The position numbers and the translations under genes are program-made. From a virus, in the IMG/VR virus record IMGVR_UViG_3300032020_000031, positions 1-35,766 of that record: a DNA stretch of 35,766 nucleotides; one strand, 5' to 3'. Below the pieces are notes generated by a model. That model made no database searches and was not told the origin of the DNA. It was given only the letters and a program-made list of their open reading frames with translations. This document shows, one piece after another, positions 6,595 through 11,743 of the stretch; position 1 is the stretch's first letter; each line of letters opens with the position of its first letter.

Positions 6595-7175
6595 GTCTTC
6601 ACCCCCGTCTCCACCTTCGCGCCCAGCGGGATCCTGCCGCTGCTCAGGTCGATGAGTCTCCCGACCAGGTCCGAGGCCTCGGCGATCGAAAGCTGTCCCA
6701 CATTCGGCTTACCCGTCTTCCTGAGCGTCTCCGCGACGACGCCTTTCAATTTCGGAGTCTCGCAAAACTTCTTGATCGCGTTCACTTGTTTCTCGGTAGC
6801 GAAGGGTTCCGCCCTTGCCGTCGGCTTCGTCCCTGGTGAGGGGACGCTCTCCGGCGGCTCCGCGAGCTTCTGCTGTCCGGGTTCGGCGGGTTTCGGCGCC
6901 TCCTTGGGAATCTCAGTTGGTGCCTTCTCCTCGGCAAGGGACGACCGAGGCTTCGCCCGCGCGGTCAGAATATCGAGGACCTGGTTCAGCGAAGGGAGCA
7001 GGCCAGACTTCCCTGCATCTACCATCATGCCCCGGAGAATCCCGACCCGTTCTTCGACCGGAATATCGGCGAACTCCGTCGGCATGTTCTTCCATCCGAT
7101 TGCGGCGATCCGCATGTAGACCTGCGCCCACTCCTCGTACGCCTGCTCGTGCACTTCCACGATAACCGATGCCAT
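6591..7175 (-). CDS. Protein with C-terminal ATEKQ-type helical motif
   Basis: 194 residues. The N-terminal helical region (1-75) is followed by a Pro/Ala/Glu-rich linker (about 78-122). The C-terminal segment ATEKQVNAIKKFCE ... LSIAEASDLVGRLID is a small helical module often seen at the C-termini of phage recombination and single-strand DNA-handling proteins. The enzymatic half of such proteins is not recognisable here, so a DNA-binding or recombination-accessory role is a tentative reading. Confidence 0.6.
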   Translation of the reverse strand: MASVIVEVHEQAYEEWAQVYMRIAAIGWKNMPTEFADIPVEERVGILRGMMVDAGKSGLLPSLNQVLDILTARAKPRSSLAEEKAPTEIPKEAPKPAEPGQQKLAEPPESVPSPGTKPTARAEPFATEKQVNAIKKFCETPKLKGVVAETLRKTGKPNVGQLSIAEASDLVGRLIDLSSGRIPLGAKVETGVKT

Positions 7176-7176
7176 A

Positions 7177-7368
7177 TCAGTCCTCCTTCAGGTCCGGCAG
7201 TCCGGTCTCGATCTCCGGAGTCGGCGGCGCGAGCGCGCGTTCGAGGTCCGCTTCGGTCAGTCCGAAGAATGCCACGATACCGGAGACTTTCCGTTCCAGG
7301 CTTGCGATCTTATCTTCGATGCGCTCGACACGGGGGAGACGGATAGGTCCATCGTCGGATTCCTGCAT
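7177..7368 (-). CDS. Small coiled-coil protein
   Basis: 63 residues: MQESDDGPIR, then a likely helix (RVERIEDKIASLERKVSGIV), then an acidic helical tail. It starts 2 nt below the upstream stop and ends 1 nt before the next gene. No family was recognised. Confidence 0.55.
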   Translation of the reverse strand: MQESDDGPIRLPRVERIEDKIASLERKVSGIVAFFGLTEADLERALAPPTPEIETGLPDLKED

Positions 7369-7370
7369 GA

Positions 7371-7772
7371 TCAGCGCCCCCTGTCAGGGTCGTGAGCACC
7401 GCCCGGCATGTCGTCCGGATCGACGTATGGTTCGTCCTGATGCGGCTCATCGACCGTTTCGGGCAGAGGCGGCACGATCCGCTCGATCGGCTCTTCCTTC
7501 ACGAATTCGACCCTTAGGCCCGTCTGCGCCTCGAGGATCTGCGCCGCTGAGATGAGGACCTTTTCCTCGATCTCTGCCGACGGGACCTTGCTCCGGTCGA
7601 CCGTTAGGACGGCCGTCAGTTGCGGACGCTCGAAGAGTGCGTCCGGGACTTCGACCGAGAGATGCACGACGACCTCGTTCGGTGTCGTGGACGTCGGCTT
7701 GGTCTTCAGCCACCGCGCCGACAGTCTCCATCCGCTCCTTCTCAGGACCAGATAGCCTGATGCTTGGAGCAT
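7371..7772 (-). CDS. Hypothetical protein with acidic tail
   Basis: 133 residues from ATG 7772 (MLQASGYLVLRRS), preceded by AGGACTGAGC. The body looks alpha/beta (NEVVVHLSVEVPDALF, QLTAVLTVDRS), followed by a Pro/Asp-rich disordered C-terminus (about 100-133). The function is unknown. The longer open frame up to 7802 has no better ribosome-binding sequence. Confidence 0.65.
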   Translation of the reverse strand: MLQASGYLVLRRSGWRLSARWLKTKPTSTTPNEVVVHLSVEVPDALFERPQLTAVLTVDRSKVPSAEIEEKVLISAAQILEAQTGLRVEFVKEEPIERIVPPLPETVDEPHQDEPYVDPDDMPGGAHDPDRGR

Positions 7773-7774
7773 GC

Positions 7775-7921
7775 TCAGTCCTCCTTCAGCCCGAGCACCC
7801 ACTTGAGCTCATCCGCCGCGAACGCATGCGCGATCTTCTTCGCCAGGTCGAACTGCGTCGGGTCGTTCGCGGACTCCAGGCGCTTGATGATGCGCCGGTA
7901 GATCTCGTCCTCGTTCCGCAT
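7775..7921 (-). CDS. Small helical protein
   Basis: 48 residues starting MRNEDEIYRR. It is nearly all predicted helix (IIKRLESANDPTQFDLAKKI). The ATG at 7921 overlaps the upstream stop as TGATG and the gene ends 2 nt before the next start. No function was recognised. Confidence 0.6.
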   Translation of the reverse strand: MRNEDEIYRRIIKRLESANDPTQFDLAKKIAHAFAADELKWVLGLKED

Positions 7922-8199
7922 CACGACACCGCCTCCTCGTTCGCCTTGCCCTTGACCTGCTTCGGCGGTTTCGGTCCAGGCGCCGCGCCGATTTCGACCG
8001 CGTAGTCCTGGAGGTGTTTGACCTCCTCGATCATCGCTTTGATCTTCTCCTCGTCGTGGATGTTGAAATAGATCTTCCACCTGTTCGAGGCTTCGCCCAA
8101 CTCAGCCGAACATTTCTCGGGATCGTCCTCTTGCCTGTGGACCATCTCGATGATCATGTTCGCTTTGGCGACTTCTTTTTGTGTCGATGTTGATTCCAT
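7921..8199 (-). CDS. Small helical protein, first gene after the structured leader
   Basis: 92 residues from ATG 8199 (MESTSTQKEV), with GGGAGGG about 8 nt upstream. GTG 8220 is a weaker alternative because it would put that Shine-Dalgarno sequence inside the coding region. Helical regions flank a segment RWKIYFNIHDEEKIK; the C-terminus is Lys/Pro-rich. It is the first gene after the 261-nt gap downstream of the AbrB gene, so it may be controlled by the structured leader. Confidence 0.65.
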   Translation of the reverse strand: MESTSTQKEVAKANMIIEMVHRQEDDPEKCSAELGEASNRWKIYFNIHDEEKIKAMIEEVKHLQDYAVEIGAAPGPKPPKQVKGKANEEAVS

Positions 8200-8233
8200 G
8201 ATGTCTTCCCTCCCGTACACTGGACAAAATGAA

Positions 8234-8444
8234 TGACAGGGATGAGCCGGCCGGGTTCGATCGGAGAGGAAGAACTGTCGAACCTCTCCGATGCAAGGAG
8301 GATTGACTCGCCGGCCGGCTTGTCAGAGGCGAAAGCGGGCCGAGAGAATGTACCAACAATACGGTGGGGAAGTTGGAGAAGGTCCCCGGCTCCGCTTTCA
8401 TTGTGAAGCGCTCCCGGTAGGATGGGTGTCAGCCCCGGGAGCGC
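8234..8444 (-). ncRNA. Structured intergenic region with nested inverted repeats
   Basis: The gap between AbrB and the next gene holds several perfect stems: 8245-8254 with 8311-8320 (10 bp), 8260-8269 with 8283-8292 (10 bp), 8331-8338 with 8392-8399 (8 bp), 8366-8370 with 8383-8387 (5 bp) and 8408-8417 with 8435-8444 (10 bp). A 7-bp pairing, 8254-8260 with 8278-8284, competes with the second stem. Read on the minus strand this would be a structured leader or separate RNA; as DNA it could be a replication origin or recombination site. The RNA assignment is tentative. Confidence 0.45.
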
Positions 8445-8460
8445 ACGGTCAATTTGATGA

Positions 8461-8622
8461 TCAACCATTGGGTCTCACCTTTTCGACATAGATTCGGCCG
8501 TCGTCGCCCTTGTAAAACATGATGTGATCGCCGATTTGGGCGCCGAGGTACTCCATCACCTCGCGGCCGATCGACGCCGTGAGAATGCTGCTGACCTTTG
8601 ATGTCTGTAGAACTTCTGGCAT
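8461..8622 (-). CDS. AbrB/SpoVT-type transcription regulator
   Basis: 53 residues: MPEVLQTSKVSSILTASIGR followed by EVMEYLGAQIGDHIMFYKGD and a strand RIYVEKVRPNG. This matches the swapped-hairpin AbrB fold (VSS.LTAxIxREVxEYLGxxxGD), which binds DNA as a dimer and in archaea is common as antitoxin or repressor. A promoter with a perfect dyad sits just upstream, so self-repression is likely. It is divergent from the wHTH gene at 8751, forming a candidate genetic switch. The start is ATG at 8622. Confidence 0.85.
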   Translation of the reverse strand: MPEVLQTSKVSSILTASIGREVMEYLGAQIGDHIMFYKGDDGRIYVEKVRPNG

Positions 8623-8635
8623 GTGATTCCTCAGA

Positions 8636-8656
8636 TGTAACTTGTAACGGTTACAA
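8636..8656. promoter_or_regulatory. Dyad operator upstream of the AbrB gene
   Basis: TTGTAAC-G-GTTACAA (8642-8656) is a perfect 7-bp inverted repeat, preceded directly by another TGTAAC (8636-8641). It lies between the minus-strand TATA box near 8676 and the AbrB ATG, at the expected transcription start, the position for repression. Confidence 0.65.
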
Positions 8657-8673
8657 CCTAAATGCGCAGAGGA

Positions 8674-8684
8674 GGATATAAAGA
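8674..8684 (-). promoter_or_regulatory. Minus-strand TATA box for the AbrB gene
   Basis: The minus strand reads AAATCTTTATATCC here, a good archaeal TATA box. The predicted transcription start, about 25 nt downstream, falls in or next to the dyad operator, giving a leader of about 25-35 nt. Confidence 0.55.
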
Positions 8685-8718
8685 TTTGTAAGTTTTAAAA
8701 CCAGCAATTAGCCAGAAG

Positions 8719-8729
8719 AGTTTATATAC
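8719..8729 (+). promoter_or_regulatory. TATA box of a leaderless promoter
   Basis: AGTTTATATAC on the plus strand is a strong archaeal TATA box. The distance to the GTG at 8751 is about 25-27 nt from the box centre, so the transcript is expected to start at or within a base or two of the start codon. Confidence 0.65.
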
Positions 8730-8750
8730 TGCCATTAAAATTTTTAATAT

Positions 8751-9038
8751 GTGAAATTTAAAAGTGTGGACTTCGCTGTCCTTGAGGAAAAGTTCGCAAT
8801 CCAGATCCTATTGAAGTTGCGTGAGACGGGGGCGACCCCTAAGGGCGAACTTTACAAGGCCGTCTCTCTCTCGAATGCCACTCTCATGCGGAGGATCATG
8901 ACCCTTATCGACGCTGGCCTCGTCAAGGAGACGCCTCGTAAGCAGCGCCCCTTCACGAAGATCGTCGAACTCACTCCCAAAGGCCGCCGCGTCGCCGAAC
9001 TCCTCGCGAAGGTCGAAGACGAACTGCGACGGACTTAA
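8751..9038 (+). CDS. Winged-helix transcription regulator, leaderless
   Basis: 95 residues starting at GTG 8751 (MKFKSVDFAV). It shows a winged helix: helix 1 (EEKFAIQILLKLRE), helix 2/3 (KGELYKAVSLSNATLMRRIM) and a wing (PFTKIVELTPKGRRVAELL), as in MarR/ArsR-like and archaeal PadR-like regulators. It is one of only two convincing plus-strand genes and is divergent from AbrB. There is no Shine-Dalgarno sequence and the TATA spacing indicates leaderless translation. It probably acts as the opposing arm of the lysogeny/lysis switch. Confidence 0.85.
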   Translation: MKFKSVDFAVLEEKFAIQILLKLRETGATPKGELYKAVSLSNATLMRRIMTLIDAGLVKETPRKQRPFTKIVELTPKGRRVAELLAKVEDELRRT

Positions 9039-9273
9039 CGCCGTTATTAGGGGCTACAAGATGAGGCACTGGCCATTTGTTACCAGGGATAGTCCCCAAT
9101 GTTGGTCCCCAATATCGCACCGATAATAGTCCCCATTCTTGGCACCCTTGATTTCCCCCGCAACGGGGCATCGACCCAGATTTTTATAATGGCTTAAGCT
9201 ATACTTAAGTCTCGATGAATGTCAAGTGTATGTCATATGCATGCCATATGGCTGTCATATGGCATCCAATCGA
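9039..9273. promoter_or_regulatory. Control region with several short repeats and a TATA box
   Basis: This 235-nt stretch has no supported gene. It holds TCCCCAA(T) repeats (9093, 9106, 9130), an inverted repeat TATCG-CAC-CGATA (9113-9125), a small hairpin CCCCG-CAA-CGGGG (9156-9168), a plus-strand TATA box (TTTTTATAAT, 9181-9190), the pair CTTAAG-CTATA-CTTAAG (9193-9209), and three CATATG hexamers at 9234, 9245 and 9256, exactly 11 bp apart. This looks like a multi-site operator or iteron-type region. Confidence 0.55.
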
Positions 9274-9492
9274 TCAGTCCTTCCGTCTCTGGCACGGGCA
9301 CTTCCACGGCCCCGCCGATCGTATGCCGAGCTCGATCGCGATCTCGTCGTTGCTCGTCTCCTTGAGGATCTCCAACGCGCGATCGAGCGTCAGGACCGCC
9401 GGGCACTGCTCCGCGAGGTCCGGCCCGATCGTCGCGACGATCTCGCGCAGGACCGCTTCGAACCCCTTCTCCAATCGTATGTCGTCTTCCAT
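9274..9492 (-). CDS. Small hypothetical protein, control region
   Basis: 72 residues starting MEDDIRLEKG, with GGGGGG about 9 nt before the ATG. The sequence is helical and looks coding (FEAVLREIVATIGPDLAEQC, RALEILKETSNDEIAIELGI), ending with a CPCQRRKD tail. The segment SNDEIAIELGI resembles an HTH half, but the domain is incomplete. Its 5' leader contains a branched hairpin. The plus-strand frame over the same DNA is Arg/Ser-rich and looks like a shadow. Confidence 0.55.
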   Translation of the reverse strand: MEDDIRLEKGFEAVLREIVATIGPDLAEQCPAVLTLDRALEILKETSNDEIAIELGIRSAGPWKCPCQRRKD

Positions 9493-9504
9493 CGCACACT
9501 TCCC

Positions 9505-9555
9505 CCCTGCCTCTCAGGATCTCCATAGAGATCGATGCGTTCGATTGAGGCAGGG
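9505..9555. promoter_or_regulatory. Branched inverted-repeat element in the leader of the 9274-9492 gene
   Basis: An outer stem CCCTGCCTC (9505-9513) pairs with GAGGCAGGG (9547-9555). Inside are the hairpin GATCTC-CATA-GAGATC (9518-9533) and a partly overlapping ATCGA-TGCGT-TCGAT. It lies 13 nt above the start of the minus-strand gene and partly covers its Shine-Dalgarno sequence, so it could control translation, or act as a protein-binding site in DNA. Confidence 0.45.
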
Positions 9556-9655
9556 AGAACTAGCCGATGAGAAGGTAAAGGGGCAGAGGAGGGGTGAGCG
9601 AAAGTAATATCCCCTAGGGCCCGAATGATAATCGTGGGGAAGGGAGAAGGAAAGG

Positions 9656-10186
9656 ATGAAAGTCGTCGAGTGTCCGAACTGCGGGGGTTGGGTCCCGATC
9701 GAAGCCGAAACATGCCAGACGTGCGGCCACCGCATGAAGACCCTCAGGAGGTCAGAGGGGATCTCTAAGAATCCGATCCCAGGTCAAATTGGAGCTGTCT
9801 ATTATGATGACAGGATATCAAGGATGAAGTTCTCCAGGCCGAAGGGATTTGTCGGAAGTACCCCCCGAAATTGGATCGACAAGAACCTGCCGAGATGTCC
9901 TTTCTGCAAGGTAGTCCGTCCGGGATGGGAAGGAGCCATGCAATTCAAATTGAAAGCGACCTTGTATCATTTTCGTTGCCCGCATTGCCGGGGAATTCTG
10001 GCGATTCCCGTGGTTGCCGTGCAAAGATGGACCGATGTAGCTTTCCTTGGTCCGGGGGGACTCCTTGGCAAGGTTACGACAACCGACAAGATCAGGATTG
10101 AAAGTACGGGCGTCTCGGGATCGGATCTTAGGCTCGGGGCAGAATATTCGGTGCAGGAGTTGCGGGAGATTACCAGGAATAGATAA
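9656..10186 (+). CDS. Zinc-ribbon protein with two Cys4-type sites
   Basis: 176 residues from ATG 9656, preceded by GAAGGAAAGG. An N-terminal rubredoxin-like ribbon (CPNCGG at 6-11, CQTCGH at 20-25) and a second pair further on (CPFC near 81, CPHC near 109) frame a beta-rich core; the C-terminal third has VTTTDKIRIESTGVSG. It is on the plus strand against the general direction and uses more AGG/GGA codons and less GC than its neighbours, suggesting a recently acquired cargo gene. No family was assigned. Confidence 0.75.
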   Translation: MKVVECPNCGGWVPIEAETCQTCGHRMKTLRRSEGISKNPIPGQIGAVYYDDRISRMKFSRPKGFVGSTPRNWIDKNLPRCPFCKVVRPGWEGAMQFKLKATLYHFRCPHCRGILAIPVVAVQRWTDVAFLGPGGLLGKVTTTDKIRIESTGVSGSDLRLGAEYSVQELREITRNR

Positions 10187-10224
10187 TCTGGACATGGGTT
10201 ATAATCAGCGCGACGTCTTGAACG

Positions 10225-10335
10225 TCATGTGCCGACGAGGCGCGCGACCACGACGATGAACGTTATCCAACTCCCGATGATGATCGCGACGAGATAAGGA
10301 ACGACCTCGCTGTCATGAGGGTAGGCCTGCGTCAT
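10225..10335 (-). CDS. Single-span membrane peptide
   Basis: 36 residues: MTQAYPHDSE then one hydrophobic segment (VVPYLVAIIIGSWITFIVVV) and a short ARLVGT tail. The ATG overlaps the upstream TGA as ATGA. Its place after the holin-like gene suggests an accessory membrane protein in an exit module. That role is inferred from position only. Confidence 0.55.
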   Translation of the reverse strand: MTQAYPHDSEVVPYLVAIIIGSWITFIVVVARLVGT

Positions 10336-10493
10336 AGGTAATCCTCCATCCGCCACAGGAGCGCGATCAGATGCTCCTTCGCCGTCGGCTCAAGCGCGTC
10401 GAGGTGAGACGACCTAACGACGACGCCGCGCTTCAGCAAGGACTCCTTCGCGCGTCGGTACAGCGATTCGATGCTCGACTCATTGTCGTCCAT
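10332..10493 (-). CDS. Small helical protein
   Basis: 53 residues starting MDDNESSIES; helical and charged (LYRRAKESLLKRG, TAKEHLIALLWRMEDYL). The ATG at 10493 is about 40 nt below an oligo-T tract that could terminate the upstream transcript. No family was recognised. It overlaps the membrane peptide gene by 4 nt. Confidence 0.5.
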   Translation of the reverse strand: MDDNESSIESLYRRAKESLLKRGVVVRSSHLDALEPTAKEHLIALLWRMEDYL

Positions 10494-10532
10494 GAGAATG
10501 CCGACGGGAGGCTGATACTTGAGTCTCGCAGT

Positions 10533-10552
10533 GATTAAAAAAAAAGGGGAGG
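10533..10552 (-). terminator. Oligo-T transcription terminator
   Basis: The minus strand reads CCCCTTTTTTTTTAATCAC, nine T residues in a row, about 30-45 nt below the holin-like stop. Archaeal RNA polymerase terminates on such oligo-T tracts without needing a hairpin. Confidence 0.6.
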
Positions 10553-10581
10553 AAAGAGGGAAATGAGAAAGGGTTTGGCGT

Positions 10582-10905
10582 CTATGTCGGCGGCCCGGGG
10601 CTGCTCGGCGGAACGCTGAACTTCTTGTATGCGGTTATGAGTGCCCTGACCCCCTCCATGCCGAGCGTCCCCGTACCGACGAGCGATGCAAAGATGACCA
10701 GGCTGGCAGGGTCGATGCCTTCCTCGAGCAAAGCCCACATGACCAGAGAGACGCCTATCAATGCGGCTAAGAGGACCTTGCCCGCCTCAAGCAATCCGCC
10801 CCTCGTGAAAATCGTGGTGGCGGGTTCGTCCCATAGCCTCACTATCATCGCGATGAATGAGGCCACCACGACCTCCGCGATGATTAATGCTGTTATCTCC
10901 GGCAT
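10582..10905 (-). CDS. Holin-like small membrane protein
   Basis: 107 residues starting MPEITALIIA. Three hydrophobic stretches can be seen: ALIIAEVVVASFIAMIVRLW, VLLAALIGVSLVMWALL and PASLVIFASLVGTGTLGMEG. The tail is Lys then Pro/Ser-rich. Length, multiple membrane spans and position at the end of the tail genes fit a phage holin, but archaeal virus exit is poorly understood and the sequence does not prove it. A TATA box lies about 30 nt upstream, so the transcript is nearly leaderless. Confidence 0.6.
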   Translation of the reverse strand: MPEITALIIAEVVVASFIAMIVRLWDEPATTIFTRGGLLEAGKVLLAALIGVSLVMWALLEEGIDPASLVIFASLVGTGTLGMEGVRALITAYKKFSVPPSSPGPPT

Positions 10906-10932
10906 TGCAATACCTGAGACTTCGACCGGTAC

Positions 10933-10944
10933 GCTGATATAAAC
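10933..10944 (-). promoter_or_regulatory. Promoter of the holin-like module
   Basis: The minus strand reads GTTTATATCAGC. The TATA box is centred about 33 nt from the ATG at 10905, and ATATCAGC is shared with the two late-promoter copies at 20795 and 28961. A parS-like palindrome sits 15 nt further upstream. Confidence 0.55.
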
Positions 10945-10958
10945 GACTTAGCCGGAGA

Positions 10959-10974
10959 GTTGCGCCGGCGAAAC
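10959..10974. promoter_or_regulatory. Candidate ParB-binding palindrome (parS-like site 2)
   Basis: GTTGCGCCGGCGAAAC matches the perfect palindrome at 35551 with one base changed. It lies immediately after the stop codon of the 88-residue membrane-anchored protein and upstream of the next promoter. The 16-mer AGTTGCGCCGGCGAAA recurs at 20832 in the same relative position. Confidence 0.5.
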
Positions 10975-11241
10975 CTACGCGAGGAAGCCGACAATCATCC
11001 CCGCGACTGCGATGATGCCGCCGGCGATGATGTACGCCATGCGCCGCCCGCCGCGGAGCTCGTCCTGCTCCTGCTTCAGATCCTTGATGTCCTTGACGAC
11101 GTCGGCGTGGGCTTCCGGTCCCATGGGGCAGACGCCCATCTTCTCCTTGATCTCTCTCAAGTCCTCCTTGATCTCCGTCAGTTCGCTGAAAATCGTCTTC
11201 ACCCTTTCGTCGATTCTTGCCAGCAGCTCATCGTCAGGCAT
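10975..11241 (-). CDS. XhlA-like coiled-coil protein with C-terminal membrane anchor
   Basis: 88 residues. A charged coiled coil (RIDERVKTIFSELTEIKEDL onward) is followed by a GRR motif and one C-terminal membrane span (AYIIAGGIIAVAGMIVGFLA). This is the architecture of XhlA/haemolysin-type phage lysis accessory proteins and of tail-anchored holin partners. It sits between the tail-tip gene and the holin-like gene. Function is by architecture and position only. Confidence 0.6.
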   Translation of the reverse strand: MPDDELLARIDERVKTIFSELTEIKEDLREIKEKMGVCPMGPEAHADVVKDIKDLKQEQDELRGGRRMAYIIAGGIIAVAGMIVGFLA

Positions 11242-11245
11242 ATTC

Positions 11246-11743
11246 TCACTCCGAATCGTCGTTCCACCACAGCGTCCACGACGTCTGCAAATATTTGTCC
11301 TCCGTCTTCGTCACCGCGGCGAATGTCGCCCGGGCATACATCGTCCCGTACGATGCGGCCGTGAAAAGCCCCGCCTCGGTCAGGATCCCGAGATTGCCCG
11401 CTTCGAGGTAATGCTCGATAAGCGCCTCGCCGGTCGATTTCGTCCAGGGCGTCGTGATCTCGTACCGCGCTTCCTCGTCCTGGAGGGTCGTATTGGTCAG
11501 TGCCGGCGCGGTCGTCCCGTGGCCATATCCGATGTGCGTGATCGCGTCGGCCGTGTCGCCGGCGAGCAGATCCCTGATCAGATTCTGCCCCGCGTTCACG
11601 ACCATATTGTGTGTCGCCAAGACCGTGCGCTCGCCCGTCTTCTTGTCCCCGAGGATGACGACCACGTTGATGCCCGCCTTCACGCCCGACCTATGGGATA
11701 GCCTGCGCCCGAGGCGCAGCAGAATGACCTTGAGTTTGCTCAT
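11246..11743 (-). CDS. Tail-tip or baseplate-associated protein
   Basis: 165 residues. After a basic N-terminus (LRLGRRLSHRSG) comes a pattern seen in small phage tail and fibre-associated proteins: AGQNLIRDLL, then ITHIGYGHGTTAPALTNTTL, then a beta-rich C-terminus ending in WNDDSE. A similar IGVGNS... motif occurs in the protein at 28308-28904, so the two may be paralogues of one virion-protein family. It overlaps the tail-hub gene by 4 nt (ATGA). Confidence 0.65.
   Translation of the reverse strand: MSKLKVILLRLGRRLSHRSGVKAGINVVVILGDKKTGERTVLATHNMVVNAGQNLIRDLLAGDTADAITHIGYGHGTTAPALTNTTLQDEEARYEITTPWTKSTGEALIEHYLEAGNLGILTEAGLFTAASYGTMYARATFAAVTKTEDKYLQTSWTLWWNDDSE

Noticed and set aside
8250-8292. 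A tRNA suggested by GGTTCGA resembling a T-arm
   Set aside because: No acceptor, D-arm or anticodon stem can be drawn around it; the bases belong to competing hairpins instead.
8102-8468. Two minus-strand ORFs (99 and 104 codons) in the gap below AbrB
   Set aside because: They run through perfect inverted repeats, differ in frame, have low-complexity Ser/Pro composition and overlap the gene at 7921-8199. The inverted repeats explain the sequence better.
9215-9607. A 130-residue plus-strand ORF with ATG about 25 nt after a TATA box
   Set aside because: The start position fits a leaderless gene, but the translation is Arg/Ser/His-rich with shadow-like composition, and it is antisense to a more protein-like 72-residue ORF. 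The promoter is kept as a regulatory feature only.
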